Origin: VRUE01 sp963774555
GTDB taxonomy: Bacteria > Actinomycetota > Thermoleophilia > Solirubrobacterales > 70-9
Direction of reading: 5' to 3'
Length of the DNA: 64,000 bases
Assembly (NCBI GenBank): GCA_963774555.1
Contig: CAVZFL010000001.1
Location: 930,001 to 994,000, forward strand
A program made the translations under genes and the position numbers. Shown here piece after piece: positions 50,814-58,917 of this stretch (position 1 is the stretch's first letter; each line of letters starts with the position of its first letter). The notes beneath the pieces are model-generated. The model saw only the letters and a list, made by a program, of their open reading frames with translations. It had not been told where the DNA came from and did not search any database.

Positions 50814-51974
50814 GTGCCGCCGCCAAGCGCCAAGCCGAGCCTGGGTGAGATTGCCCGCGAGTGGGGGAGGATCGGCTGCGTCGGCTTCGGCGGCCCCCCG
50901 GCTCACATCGCGCTGCTGCGCGAGCTTTGCGTCGAGCGGCACGGCTGGCTCTCGGCGCACGAGTTCGAGGACGCAATCGCCGCCTGCAACCTGCTGCCCG
51001 GCCCGGCCTCGACCCAGCTGGCGATCTTCTGCGCCTGGAGGGTCGGGGGGAGGAGGGGGGCGCTGGTTGGAGGGCTCGGCTTCATCGTGCCGGGGCTCAC
51101 GGTCATCCTTGGCCTCGCCGTGCTCTTCCTCGCCGGGGCGCCGCCGGCCTGGGTGCGGGGAGCGGGCGCCGGGGCGGGCGCCGCTGTGGCGGCGGTAGCG
51201 ATCCGCGCCGGGGCAGGAATGGTTCCGTCGAGCTGGGCGCGGGCGCCGGTGCACGCTCGCTGGCTCCTCTACGCGATGCTCGGCGGGCTCGCCGGGGCGC
51301 TGGCGGGGGCTGGACTCGTGCTGATGCTGCTCGTTTGCGGCCTCTTCGAGGTCTTCCTGCGACGGGGGCGCCGAGGGCCGAGCCGCCTTTCCCTGCAGGC
51401 GTGGCCGCTGCTGCCCCTGGCAGTCGTGGGCAGCGGCGGCCTGCTTGCCCTCGCCTGGACGGCGCTGAAGGTCGGCGCCCTCTCCTACGGCGGCGGCTTC
51501 GTGATCGTGCCGCTGATGCAAGGCGACGCGGTCGACCGTTTCCATTGGATGACCGACACCCAGTTCCTCAACGCCGTCGCCCTCGGCCAGGTGACCCCCG
51601 GCCCGGTCACCCACACCGTCGCCGTCGTCGGCTACTCCGCCGCCGGCCTCGGCGGCGCTCTGCTGGCAGCGTTCATCGCCTTTCTGCCTTCTTTCGCCTT
51701 CGTCCTGCTCGGCGCCCGCCACTTCGACCGCCTGCGCGGCAACCCCGGCGTGCTCGCCTTCCTCGACGGCGCCGGCCCGGCCGCGATCGGCGCAATCCTC
51801 GGCTCCGCCGTCCCCCTCGCCCTTGCCCTGAGCGAGCCCTGGCAGGCCGCGGTGCTGGCGGCTGCAGCCGTGGCGCTGCTCGCGGCGCGCCAGAGCGTAG
51901 TCCTAACCCTCCTCGCCGCCGGCGCAACCGGCACCCTCGCTGCCCTGCTCGGCGCCAGCCTCCCCGGCACCTGA
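50814..51974 (+). CDS. chrA: Chromate transporter (CHR family)
   Basis: 386 residues from GTG 50814. Two homologous halves, each with a CHR domain: GCVGFGGPPAHIALLRELCVERHGWL... NLLPGPASTQLAIF, and KVGALSYGGGFVIVPLMQGDA... ALGQVTPGPVTHTVAVVGY, with about ten helices. The usual role is chromate efflux driven by proton motive force, although many members are of unproven specificity. It lies between two palindromic repeats and near the sulfate importer, the route by which chromate enters. Confidence 0.88.
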   Translation: MPPPSAKPSLGEIAREWGRIGCVGFGGPPAHIALLRELCVERHGWLSAHEFEDAIAACNLLPGPASTQLAIFCAWRVGGRRGALVGGLGFIVPGLTVILGLAVLFLAGAPPAWVRGAGAGAGAAVAAVAIRAGAGMVPSSWARAPVHARWLLYAMLGGLAGALAGAGLVLMLLVCGLFEVFLRRGRRGPSRLSLQAWPLLPLAVVGSGGLLALAWTALKVGALSYGGGFVIVPLMQGDAVDRFHWMTDTQFLNAVALGQVTPGPVTHTVAVVGYSAAGLGGALLAAFIAFLPSFAFVLLGARHFDRLRGNPGVLAFLDGAGPAAIGAILGSAVPLALALSEPWQAAVLAAAAVALLAARQSVVLTLLAAGATGTLAALLGASLPGT

Positions 51975-52021
51975 GGCCCTCGAACCTCAGCTCGAATCGG
52001 CCCACGGGACGCTCGGCGCGG

Positions 52022-52066
52022 GGTGCAACGTTTTAGCCACCTACTGGGGGGACAAAACGTTGCACC
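52022..52066. repeat. Palindrome copy 3 of the GTGCAACG family
   Basis: Arms GGTGCAACGTTTTAG / GACAAAACGTTGCACC with compensating changes (GCTTT to GTTTT on one side, AAAGC to AAAAC on the other) relative to copy 2. The paired changes suggest selection on the hairpin itself. It lies just upstream of the sulfate importer promoter. Confidence 0.78.
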
Positions 52067-52138
52067 TGGGTGGGGCGTGGCGCTTTTACGACTTTGCTGA
52101 TCGACAATGTGCTACCTTGCCGGGCTCACTTTCAGAAC

Positions 52139-52165
52139 TAAGTCAGTCAAAAAAGTAAGTCAGTC
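52139..52165 (+). promoter_or_regulatory. Tandem TAAGTCAGTC direct repeats before the sulfate importer
   Basis: Two copies of TAAGTCAGTC at 52139-52148 and 52156-52165, 17 bases apart (about 1.6 helical turns), within the upstream region of the substrate-binding gene whose ATG is at 52187. They look like a regulator site, plausibly a sulfur or nutrient regulator, but the binding protein is unknown. Confidence 0.5.
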
Positions 52166-52186
52166 GACATAGGAAGGAACCGTTCT

Positions 52187-53236
52187 ATGCGGAACGCTCG
52201 CAAGGTAACCCGGCGGCGAGGCGTGACAGCAGCCCCAGTGGCCGCTCTCTTCGCCCTGCTGTTTGCAGTTGTCGTCGCCGGTTGTGGCAGTAGCTCGGAC
52301 TCGAGCTCAAGCTCCTCCGGGGGAGGCAAGCTCGACGTGGTCGGCTACTCCACCCCCGAATCCGTCTACCAGGAATCCCTGGAGCCGGCGTTCGAGAAGA
52401 CCTCCGCGGGCAGCGGCGTCAGCTTCAGCAACTCCTTCGGCGCCTCCGGCGACCAGAGCCGCGCGGTCGTCGCCGGTCAGCCCGCCTCGGTCGTCCACTT
52501 CTCCCAGGCCGGTGACATGGAACGGCTGGTCGAAGAAGGGGAACTCGTCTCCAAGGACTGGGAAAAGCAGCCCTACGGCGGCATCGCCACCGACTCGGTC
52601 GTCGTGCTCGTGGTCCGCAAGGGCAACCCGAAGGGGATCCACTCCTTCGACGACCTGCAGACGAAGGACGTCGGCATCGTCACCCCCAACCCGTTCAGCT
52701 CCGGCTCCGCCCGCTGGAACCTGATGGCGGTCTACGGCACTGCGATCAACGAGGGCAAGTCGCCCGAACAGGCGCTGGAAGCGGTCAAGACCGTGCTGGA
52801 AAAGACCAAGGCGCAGCCGGGCAGCGGCAGCGACGCGCTCGCCGCCTTCACCCAGGGCGAGGGCGACGTCCTTCTCTGCTACGAGAACGAGGCGATCAAG
52901 GCTGAAAACGAGGGTGAAGACGTCGAATACGTGATCCCGCCCTCGACGATCCAGATCGAAACGCCGATCGCCGTCACCGAAAGCGCTCCGGAGCCCGCGG
53001 CGGAAGATTTCCTCAAGTTCCTCTGGTCCGACGAAGGCCAGGAACTGTGGGCTGAAAACGGCTACCGCCCGGTCAACCCGAAGCTGGTCGACCCAAAGCA
53101 GTTCCCGACCCCGAAGGAACTGTTCAAGATCAGCCAGTTCGGCGGCTGGGGCAAGGTCAACGACGAATTCTTCGACGACGAAACCGGTTCGGTCGCCAAG
53201 ATCGAGAGCGAACTCGGAGTGTCCACCTCCGGCTGA
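52187..53236 (+). CDS. sbp: Sulfate ABC transporter substrate-binding lipoprotein
   Basis: 349 residues from ATG 52187. Lipobox FAVVVAGC, then Ser-rich spacer. Sulfate/thiosulfate-binding family traits: VYQESLEPAFEKT, SNSFGASGDQSRAVVAGQPASVVHFS, and NPFSSGSARWNLMAVYG. It captures sulfate outside the membrane and delivers it to the CysTWA permease encoded directly downstream. GAA dominates over GAG. Its promoter region holds the tandem repeats listed separately. Confidence 0.85.
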   Translation: MRNARKVTRRRGVTAAPVAALFALLFAVVVAGCGSSSDSSSSSSGGGKLDVVGYSTPESVYQESLEPAFEKTSAGSGVSFSNSFGASGDQSRAVVAGQPASVVHFSQAGDMERLVEEGELVSKDWEKQPYGGIATDSVVVLVVRKGNPKGIHSFDDLQTKDVGIVTPNPFSSGSARWNLMAVYGTAINEGKSPEQALEAVKTVLEKTKAQPGSGSDALAAFTQGEGDVLLCYENEAIKAENEGEDVEYVIPPSTIQIETPIAVTESAPEPAAEDFLKFLWSDEGQELWAENGYRPVNPKLVDPKQFPTPKELFKISQFGGWGKVNDEFFDDETGSVAKIESELGVSTSG

Positions 53237-53239
53237 TCG

Positions 53240-54151
53240 ATGGAGGCGTCTACGGCGACAGCCTCAGCACCCCGGGCGGGCCTGCGCCTGCCCGGGGTCG
53301 GTGCCGGCCTCGGCCGGGGGACGGTCGTGCTCTACCTGAGCGTGATCGTCCTGCTGCCGCTGGCGGCGCTGACGAGCCAGGCTTTCGAAGACGGCTTCGC
53401 CACCTTCTGGGACCAGGTCACCTCGCCCCAGGCGGTCTGCGGTCGCTGGAGCTGACCGTGGTCGCCTCGCTGATCGTGGTCGCGATCAACGCGATCTTCG
53501 GCACGATCATCGCCTGGCTGCTCGTCCGCGACGAATTTCCCGGGCAAGTCGGCCGTCAACGCGGTCATCGACCTGCCCTTTGCGCTGCCGACGATCGTCG
53601 CCAGCCTCACCCTGATCACGCTCTACGGCAACGACAGCCCGTTCGACATCCATCTCGCCGCGACGCAGGCCGCGGTCGTCGTCGCCCTGCTCTTCGTCAC
53701 CCTGCCCTTCGTCGTCCGCGCGGTGCAGCCGCTGCTGATCGAGATGGACCGCGAGATGGAGGAGGCGGCGGCCTCGCTCGGCGCCAGCGGCTTCACGATC
53801 TTCCGTCGCATCATCTTCCCCAACCTGCTGCCAGGGCTCGCCGCAGGGGTTGCCCTCGCCTTCGCCCGCGCGCTCGGCGAGTACGGCTCCGTCCTCCTCT
53901 TCGCCGGCGGCCTCTCGAACACGACGGTCTCCTCGGTCTTCATCCGCCAGCAGATCGAGTCCGGCAACGAAGTCGGGGCCGCCGCCGTCTCGGTCGTCCT
54001 GCTCGCCGCCTCGCTGTTGATGCTCGCCGCGATCAGCCTGGTCCAGCGCTGGGGCAGCCGCCACGAACGCAGCGGCGGGTCGGGGTTGACCGTGATGCCG
54101 ATGAGCGGCGAGGACTTCACCGCGGAGGGTGGCGACGATGAGGGCCGCTAG
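53240..54151 (+). CDS. cysT: CysT-type sulfate permease, broken by two frameshifts
   Basis: ATG 53240. The protein starts well (VLYLSVIVLLPLAALTSQAFEDGFATFWDQVTSPQ), then the frame breaks at about 53443, resumes with VVASLIVVAINAIFGTIIAWLLVRDEFPG, breaks again near 53540 (GGGCAAGTC reads as GKS if one base is removed), and the rest is intact (VIDLPFALPTIVASLTLITLYG, then LIEMDREMEEAAASLGASGFTIFRRIIFPNLLPG with the EAA loop, RALGEYGSVLLFAGGLSNTTV). Corrected length is about 302. It forms one half of the sulfate channel. The two indels in a single gene suggest assembly error. Confidence 0.8.
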
Positions 54152-54948
54152 CGGCGCTCGCAGCCGCTGGGGGCTGCGCACGCTCGGGCTCGGCTATCTG
54201 GCCCTGCTCCTGCTCGCCCCCCTGGTGACGATCTTCTACAAGACGTTCGAGCACGGCCTGGCGCCGCCGCTGGAAGCGATCACCTCCTCCGACGGCCTGC
54301 ACGCCCTGAAGCTGAGCCTGCTGATGGTCGCGATCGCGGTGCCGCTCAACACGATCTTCGGCGTCGGCTGCGCGCTGCTGCTGGTTCGCCACCGCCGGCC
54401 GCGGCAACGCCCTGATCGACGCCGTGATCAACCTGCCATTCGCGATCTCGCCGGTCGTGATCGGCCTCTCGCTCTTCCTCCTCTACGGGACCAAAGGCTG
54501 GTTCGGCCCGGGCCTGGCCGAAGCCGGGATCAAGGTCCTCTTCTCGGTCCCCGGCATGGTCCTCGCCAGCATCTTCGTCTCGCTGCCGTTCGTCGTGCGC
54601 GAGACGGTGCCGGTGCTGCAGGAGATCGGCACCGAGCAGGAGCAGGCGGCCTCGACCCTCGGCGCCAACGCCTGGCAGACCTTCTGGCGGATCACCCTGC
54701 CGGCGATTCGCTGGGGCGTCGCCTACGGCGTGGTGCTGACCACCGCGCGGGTGCTCGGCGAGTTCGGCGCCGTCTCGATCGTCTCCGGCCAGATCTCGGG
54801 CGAGACCGAAACCCTGCCGCTCTTCGTCGAAAAGCAGTTCCAGAACTTCAACCAGGCCGGAGCCTTCGGGGCCTCCGTCGTGCTCGCCCTGCTCGCCCTG
54901 GCCACTCTCCTGGCAATGAACGTCCTAAAGAGAAAGGAGGACGCCTGA
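54138..54948 (+). CDS. cysW: CysW-type sulfate permease, broken by one frameshift
   Basis: ATG 54138, overlapping the cysT stop. N-terminal helices (GLGYLALLLLAPLVTIFYKTF, LKLSLLMVAIAVPLNTIFGV) are intact to about 54395, where CACCGCCGGCCGCGG needs one C removed to give HRGRGNALIDAVINLPFAISPVVIGL. The remainder is normal (LYGTKGWFGPG, EQEQAASTLGANAWQTFWRITLPAIRWG with the EAA loop, RVLGEFGAVSIVSGQISGETETLPLF). Corrected length about 269. Partner of CysT. Confidence 0.82.
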
Positions 54949-55990
54949 TGGGAATCACAGTCGAGGGAGCCAGCAAGAGCTTCGGTGACTTTCAGGCGCT
55001 TAACGACGTCTCTATCGAGGTGCCCGAACGGGTCGCTCACGGCACTGCTCGGGCCCAGCGGCAGCGGCAAGTCGACGCTGCTGCGGGCGATCGCCGGGCT
55101 GGAGACGCTCGATGGCGGCCGCGTCATGATCGACGACGAAGACGTCTCGGCGAAGCCGACCCAGAAGCGCGAAGTCGGCTTCGTCTTCCAGCACTACGCC
55201 GCCTTCAAGCACATGACCGTCTTCGAGAACGTCGGCTTCGGCTTGAAGATCCGCAAGTGGGACAAGGCGAAGATCGCCGAGCCGCGTGCACGAGCTGCTG
55301 CAGCTGGTCCAGCTCGACGGCCTCGCCGATCGCTACCCCTCCCAGCTCTCCGGCGGCCAGCGCCAGCGCATGGCCCTGGCCCGGGCGCTGGCGGTCGAGC
55401 CGCAGGTGCTGCTGCTCGACGAGCCATTCGGCGCGCTCGACGCCAAGGTCCGCAAGGACCTGCGCACCTGGCTGCGCAACCTCCACGACGAGATGCACGT
55501 GACGACGATCTTCGTCACCCACGACCAGGAGGAGGCGATGGACGTCGCCGGCCAGCTGGTGGTGATGAACGAGGGCAGGGTCGAGCAGTCGGGCAGCGCC
55601 GACGACCTCTACGACAACCCCGCCAACGAGTTCGTGATGAGCTTCGTCGGCGAGGTCAACCGGCTCGGCGAGCACTTCGTGCGCCCGCACGACATGGACG
55701 TCGTGCTCGACCCCGACGAGCGCACCGAGGAGGCGATGGTGCAGCGGATCGTCGCCCTCGGCTTCGAGATCCGGGTCGAGTTCGTGCTCGGCGACGGCAC
55801 CGAGGTCTGGGCCCAGCTGACCCGTGCCGAGCTGCAGAAGCTGGAGCTGCGCGAGGGCCAGATCGTCTACCTGCGCCCCGGCCAGATCAAGAGCTTCAAC
55901 GGTGATGTCCCGCCGTCCGATGGCCGTGGGGCCTCGACTCCCCACGGCTCCGAGGACGGCGGCGACGCAGAGGTATCTGCAGCCGTCTGA
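54948..55990 (+). CDS. cysA: CysA-type sulfate ABC ATPase, broken by two frameshifts
   Basis: ATG 54948, overlapping cysW's stop. Read in pieces: GITVEGASKSFGDFQALNDVSIEVPE, break near 55035 (GAACGGGTCG needs one base removed for EGSLTALLGPSGSGKSTLL), Walker A GPSGSGKST, VGFVFQHYAAFKHMTVFENVGFGL, break near 55280 (GAGCCGCGTG to ERVHELL), LSGGQRQRMALARAL, LLLDEPFGALD, VTHDQEEAMDVA, and a TOBE-like tail ending in a Gly/Asp/Glu-rich extension. Corrected length about 346, typical for CysA. It energises the sulfate permease. Confidence 0.82.
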
Positions 55991-56045
55991 AGGGGTCAGG
56001 GGCGGGGTGCGCTTTTGCCGGGTAGCGCCCCGCCCCAGCCAAACC

Positions 56046-57689
56046 TCAAGCCAGACGACGCTCGAACGTCTTCTCGAGCCTGTGCTCATCTTCCTCGCCG
56101 GCGATCGTCTTGTCGAGTCGCGCCGTGGCGGTGCGGCCGTCGAGGTGGAGGGTGCCGACCTGGTTGTCGAAGTGCGGGCCCTCGAGCAGGCGCCAGCGGA
56201 TGCCGGGGTCGGGGGCGCCGGCGAGGCGGGCCAGGGCGCGGCTCAGCGCAGCGAAGGAGCGTGAGAAGCCAGCTCGAACCACCCGTCGCTCCTTCGCGTC
56301 GAGCGGGTTGCGGTAGGGCGAGCAGACCGCCTGGTAGACGGCGCTCTGGACGTCGGCACCGGGCTTGAAGGCAAGGTCGCAGAGGTAGGCGTGGTGGACG
56401 TCGCCGGAGAGCAGGACGATCGATGCGGGCGGCTTGCCCCGACGCCCCGAGCCGACCTCTTCGAGCAGCTCGCGCAGGCGCTGGAAGGAATGCTGGAACG
56501 AGGCCCAGTGGTCGAAGTCGACGGCCCGTCGCAGCCGCTCGCTGGCGTGGGCGACGGGCTTGCCCCAGGCGCCGTCGCAGAGGCGCTCGTTCCAGGCCTC
56601 GAGGTTGTGGAAGCCGGGGGAGAGGAGGTAGGGGACGGTGGTGGCGAGGAGTAGATGGTCGAAGTCGCCGCTGGCGTGCTCGACGATCCAGTCCCAGGTC
56701 TCCTCGTCGAACATCGAGCGCCGCTCCCCGGTCAGAACCCGCGCGGCGCGCGAGTCGATGAAGACCGCCCGTACCCCGTCGATGTCGCGGCAGAAGCTCC
56801 AGCGCGTGCCGGCGGCGGTCGTCTCGATTTCCTTCGCCCAACCGCGCAGGATGTCGGTCGCGTCTGCGTTTCCCCTCACCTTCGCGAAGAGCTCGTTCTG
56901 GTCGAGCTCGCGCGGGGAGAGGTTGCCGAGGTGCTGGTAGATCCAGTAGCTGGCGATGCCGTCGACGGCGCGCTCGTGCCACCACTCCTTGCGGTTCATC
57001 TCCTCGTGCCAGGAGCGCGAGATGTTCCAGTCGTCGCTCATGTCGTGGTCGTCCCAGGCCATCGAGGTTGAGACTGTCGAGAAGAGCCAGCGGATCAGGG
57101 GGTCGCTCCAGCTCTCCTCGTAGAGCCAGCTGTACTCCTCGAAGTCGACCACCTCCTCGCCGGGCGGCTGCTCGGTGTCGCGGCGCCGGCGGATGCGCTC
57201 GCGGGCGCGCGGCGAGCCCTCGTCGACGTAGATCTGGTCGCCGAGGAGGAAGAGCAGCTCCGGCCACTCGCTGCGCTCCTGGCGGGCCATCTGGGTGGCG
57301 AGGACGTGGAGGGCATCGGGCTCGAAGCCCTTCGGGTCTTCGTCCTTGGTCTGGGTGTAGGGGGGCTCGTGCGGGACGGCGACCCGGCAGGAACCGAAGC
57401 AGATGTCGAGCGCCTTGCCGGGGGAGAGGGTGCGGATCGCGCTCGGTGGCAGGCCATGGTCGGGAGGCGGCCAGGCGGGCTCGCCGTCGAGCGAAACCCC
57501 GTACTCGTAGAAGCCGCCGGGCTCCAGCCCCTCGATCCGGACCAGCGCATAGTGGTGTCCGGCGACGGAGAAGGTCGGCTCCAACCTGCCGAGGATCTCG
57601 ACCTCGCAGGACTCGCTGGCCTCGACCCAGATCGTCGCCTCGGTTTCCGAGATATAGCGCAGCAGTGGGCCGAGGACGAGATTTGGCAT
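56046..57689 (-). CDS. PhoD-like alkaline phosphatase / phosphodiesterase
   Basis: 547 residues from ATG 57689. PhoD metallophosphatase traits: N-terminal fibronectin-like domain (VLGPLLRYISETEATIWVE), then FGSCRVAVP, LFLLGDQIYVDEG, STSMAWDDHDMSDDWN, and LLSGDVHHAYLCDLA as metal-binding motifs. It lacks a signal peptide, so it may be cytoplasmic, unlike secreted PhoD. It probably hydrolyses phosphodiesters or monoesters. The phosphate importer lies about 1 kb away on the other strand. Confidence 0.88.
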   Translation of the reverse strand: MPNLVLGPLLRYISETEATIWVEASESCEVEILGRLEPTFSVAGHHYALVRIEGLEPGGFYEYGVSLDGEPAWPPPDHGLPPSAIRTLSPGKALDICFGSCRVAVPHEPPYTQTKDEDPKGFEPDALHVLATQMARQERSEWPELLFLLGDQIYVDEGSPRARERIRRRRDTEQPPGEEVVDFEEYSWLYEESWSDPLIRWLFSTVSTSMAWDDHDMSDDWNISRSWHEEMNRKEWWHERAVDGIASYWIYQHLGNLSPRELDQNELFAKVRGNADATDILRGWAKEIETTAAGTRWSFCRDIDGVRAVFIDSRAARVLTGERRSMFDEETWDWIVEHASGDFDHLLLATTVPYLLSPGFHNLEAWNERLCDGAWGKPVAHASERLRRAVDFDHWASFQHSFQRLRELLEEVGSGRRGKPPASIVLLSGDVHHAYLCDLAFKPGADVQSAVYQAVCSPYRNPLDAKERRVVRAGFSRSFAALSRALARLAGAPDPGIRWRLLEGPHFDNQVGTLHLDGRTATARLDKTIAGEEDEHRLEKTFERRLA

Positions 57690-57746
57690 CGCCTCCCGCT
57701 ACCCGAAAGGCTCGAAGAGGGCACCGCCTGCTAATCTTGACTTATA

Positions 57747-57758
57747 AGGTCAATAAAG
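57747..57758 (+). promoter_or_regulatory. AGGTCAATAAAG motif before a small gene
   Basis: AGGTCAATAAAG 20 bases before the start at 57778, preceded by CTTATA. The same 12-mer occurs at 58829-58840 upstream of pstS. In this GC-rich genome an identical A/T-rich 12-mer at two promoters is likely a shared regulatory element. Confidence 0.5.
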
Positions 57759-57777
57759 ACAAGAAGGGAGAGCGCCA

Positions 57778-58014
57778 GTGAGCGATGCACCACAGCACAC
57801 GCAGTTCGTCTCGCGCGGCAGGCTCAACGGCGTCGTTCGCCAGCGACCCTCCGGGGGTGGCCCGGCGGAAGGCGCCAACACCCAACCCGGGCGTGAGCGC
57901 AGCGGTCTCGAGGAGCTCGACACCGAGGTCTTCGAGGCGCTCTACTACCGCGCCCGCCTGATCCTCGGCGAGCCCCTCCCACGCCCCGGCCGCTTCGCCC
58001 TCCGCGGCCACTGA
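57778..58014 (+). CDS. Small protein of unknown function
   Basis: 78 residues from GTG 57778 with SD AAGGGAGAG. Mostly polar, Gly/Arg-rich N-terminus and a helical end (LEELDTEVFEALYYRARLILGEPLPR). Its promoter carries the motif shared with pstS, and a perfect hairpin terminator follows 7 bases after the stop, so it is a discrete, regulated unit. No family is recognised. Confidence 0.62.
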   Translation: MSDAPQHTQFVSRGRLNGVVRQRPSGGGPAEGANTQPGRERSGLEELDTEVFEALYYRARLILGEPLPRPGRFALRGH

Positions 58015-58020
58015 GCACCA

Positions 58021-58053
58021 GGACCCGACCGCGCCCTCTGCGCGGTCGGGTCC
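58021..58053 (+). terminator. Hairpin terminator after the small protein
   Basis: GGACCCGACCGCG / CGCGGTCGGGTCC, a perfect 13-bp stem with a 7-base loop, 7 bases after the stop at 58014. It has no U-tract but is very stable. Confidence 0.75.
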
Positions 58054-58056
58054 CCG

Positions 58057-58103
58057 CCGACGGGCCGAAAACCGTCGTATATCGACCGGAATCGGCCCGT
58101 CGG
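58057..58103. terminator. Second long inverted repeat between convergent genes
   Basis: CCGACGGGCCGA (58057-58068) and TCGGCCCGTCGG (58092-58103), 12-bp perfect stem with a 23-base loop. It lies just beyond the end of the minus-strand surface protein gene and probably terminates it. Confidence 0.6.
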
Positions 58104-58115
58104 CCCCCGGTTGGG

Positions 58116-58781
58116 CTATTTGGTGGCTTCGGTGGGGAGGGGTTCGGGGCGCTGGGGGTAGGACTGGACGGCTAGGTTCCAGCCTTTGAGGGTGAAGGTG
58201 ACGTTTTTGGCACCGGCGTACTGGATCGCGATCGTGTGGCCGCCTTTGGCCAGCACTGTCGTCTGCATCACCGTGTGGACGAGGGGGACCGGGGTGGGGG
58301 CGGCGGCGGTCGCCGGGGCGAAGTTGACTTTGCCGGTGCTCTGGCCGTCGACCAGGATCTGGATCGGGCAGGCGAGGTCGGGGCCGGGTTTCGCCGCGGT
58401 GCAGGTCGCCTGCCCCGAGAACGTGATCACGGCCGAACCGGTGCCGGGGAGGCCGAAGGAGGTGTAGGCGGTCGGGATGTAGCCCGCCGTCGTCACTTCG
58501 GTCGGCCCGAACTGCGCCGTGCCTGCTGCGATCCCTGCCACCGGTGTCAGCGGCGCCTCGGACTTCTTCACGTAGAGGTTGTTCGCACCTTTCTTTCGCA
58601 GGTAGAGCGTCGAGGCCTTCTTGTTGCTGACGTAGATCTTGCCCGCCGCCTTCTTCGTGATGAAGGCGCCGGTGATCGACGATCCGGCAAGCGACGGCGT
58701 CACTGCGACCGCCGCGGCAAGCACCGCTGCCAGCGCGACCACGACTGCGGCGCGAGGCGTAGAGAGTCTTCTTCTGAGCAA
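58116..58781 (-). CDS. Secreted surface protein with short repeats
   Basis: 221 residues from TTG 58781 (SD CGGAGG, 5 bases before). Signal peptide to about residue 32 (VVVALAAVLAAAVAVTPSLAGS). It is followed by a series of about ten-residue repeats: FITKKAAGKI, YVSNKKASTL, YLRKKGANNL, YVKKSEAPL, a regular basic pattern suggesting a fibrous or coiled surface segment. The C-terminal half is beta-rich with CTAAKPGPDLAC disulfide-type Cys. Role unknown. It is divergent from pstS; their promoters share the intergenic region. Confidence 0.7.
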   Translation of the reverse strand: MLRRRLSTPRAAVVVALAAVLAAAVAVTPSLAGSSITGAFITKKAAGKIYVSNKKASTLYLRKKGANNLYVKKSEAPLTPVAGIAAGTAQFGPTEVTTAGYIPTAYTSFGLPGTGSAVITFSGQATCTAAKPGPDLACPIQILVDGQSTGKVNFAPATAAAPTPVPLVHTVMQTTVLAKGGHTIAIQYAGAKNVTFTLKGWNLAVQSYPQRPEPLPTEATK

Positions 58782-58828
58782 TTGAACCTCCGTGTCAGGG
58801 CGTGCCGGGGCAGCCTTTCTTAGTAAAG

Positions 58829-58840
58829 AGGTCAATAAAG
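58829..58840 (+). promoter_or_regulatory. AGGTCAATAAAG motif upstream of pstS
   Basis: Identical 12-mer to that at 57747-57758, preceded by CTTAGTAA and located 78 bases before the pstS start, in the divergent region shared with the surface protein gene. Candidate site for a phosphate-responsive or related regulator. Confidence 0.5.
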
Positions 58841-58917
58841 TACAGAAGCTGGTAGGGTCTTGTCGAGTTAGCCAATCAAGAAGCTCTTCTACCCGGCCGG
58901 AAAGGAACGAAAACGAG

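Noticed and set aside
50670..52066. CRISPR array suggested by repeated GTGCAACG units
   Set aside because: Only three copies, each a palindrome with irregular spacing and a gene between copies; no spacer-repeat pattern.
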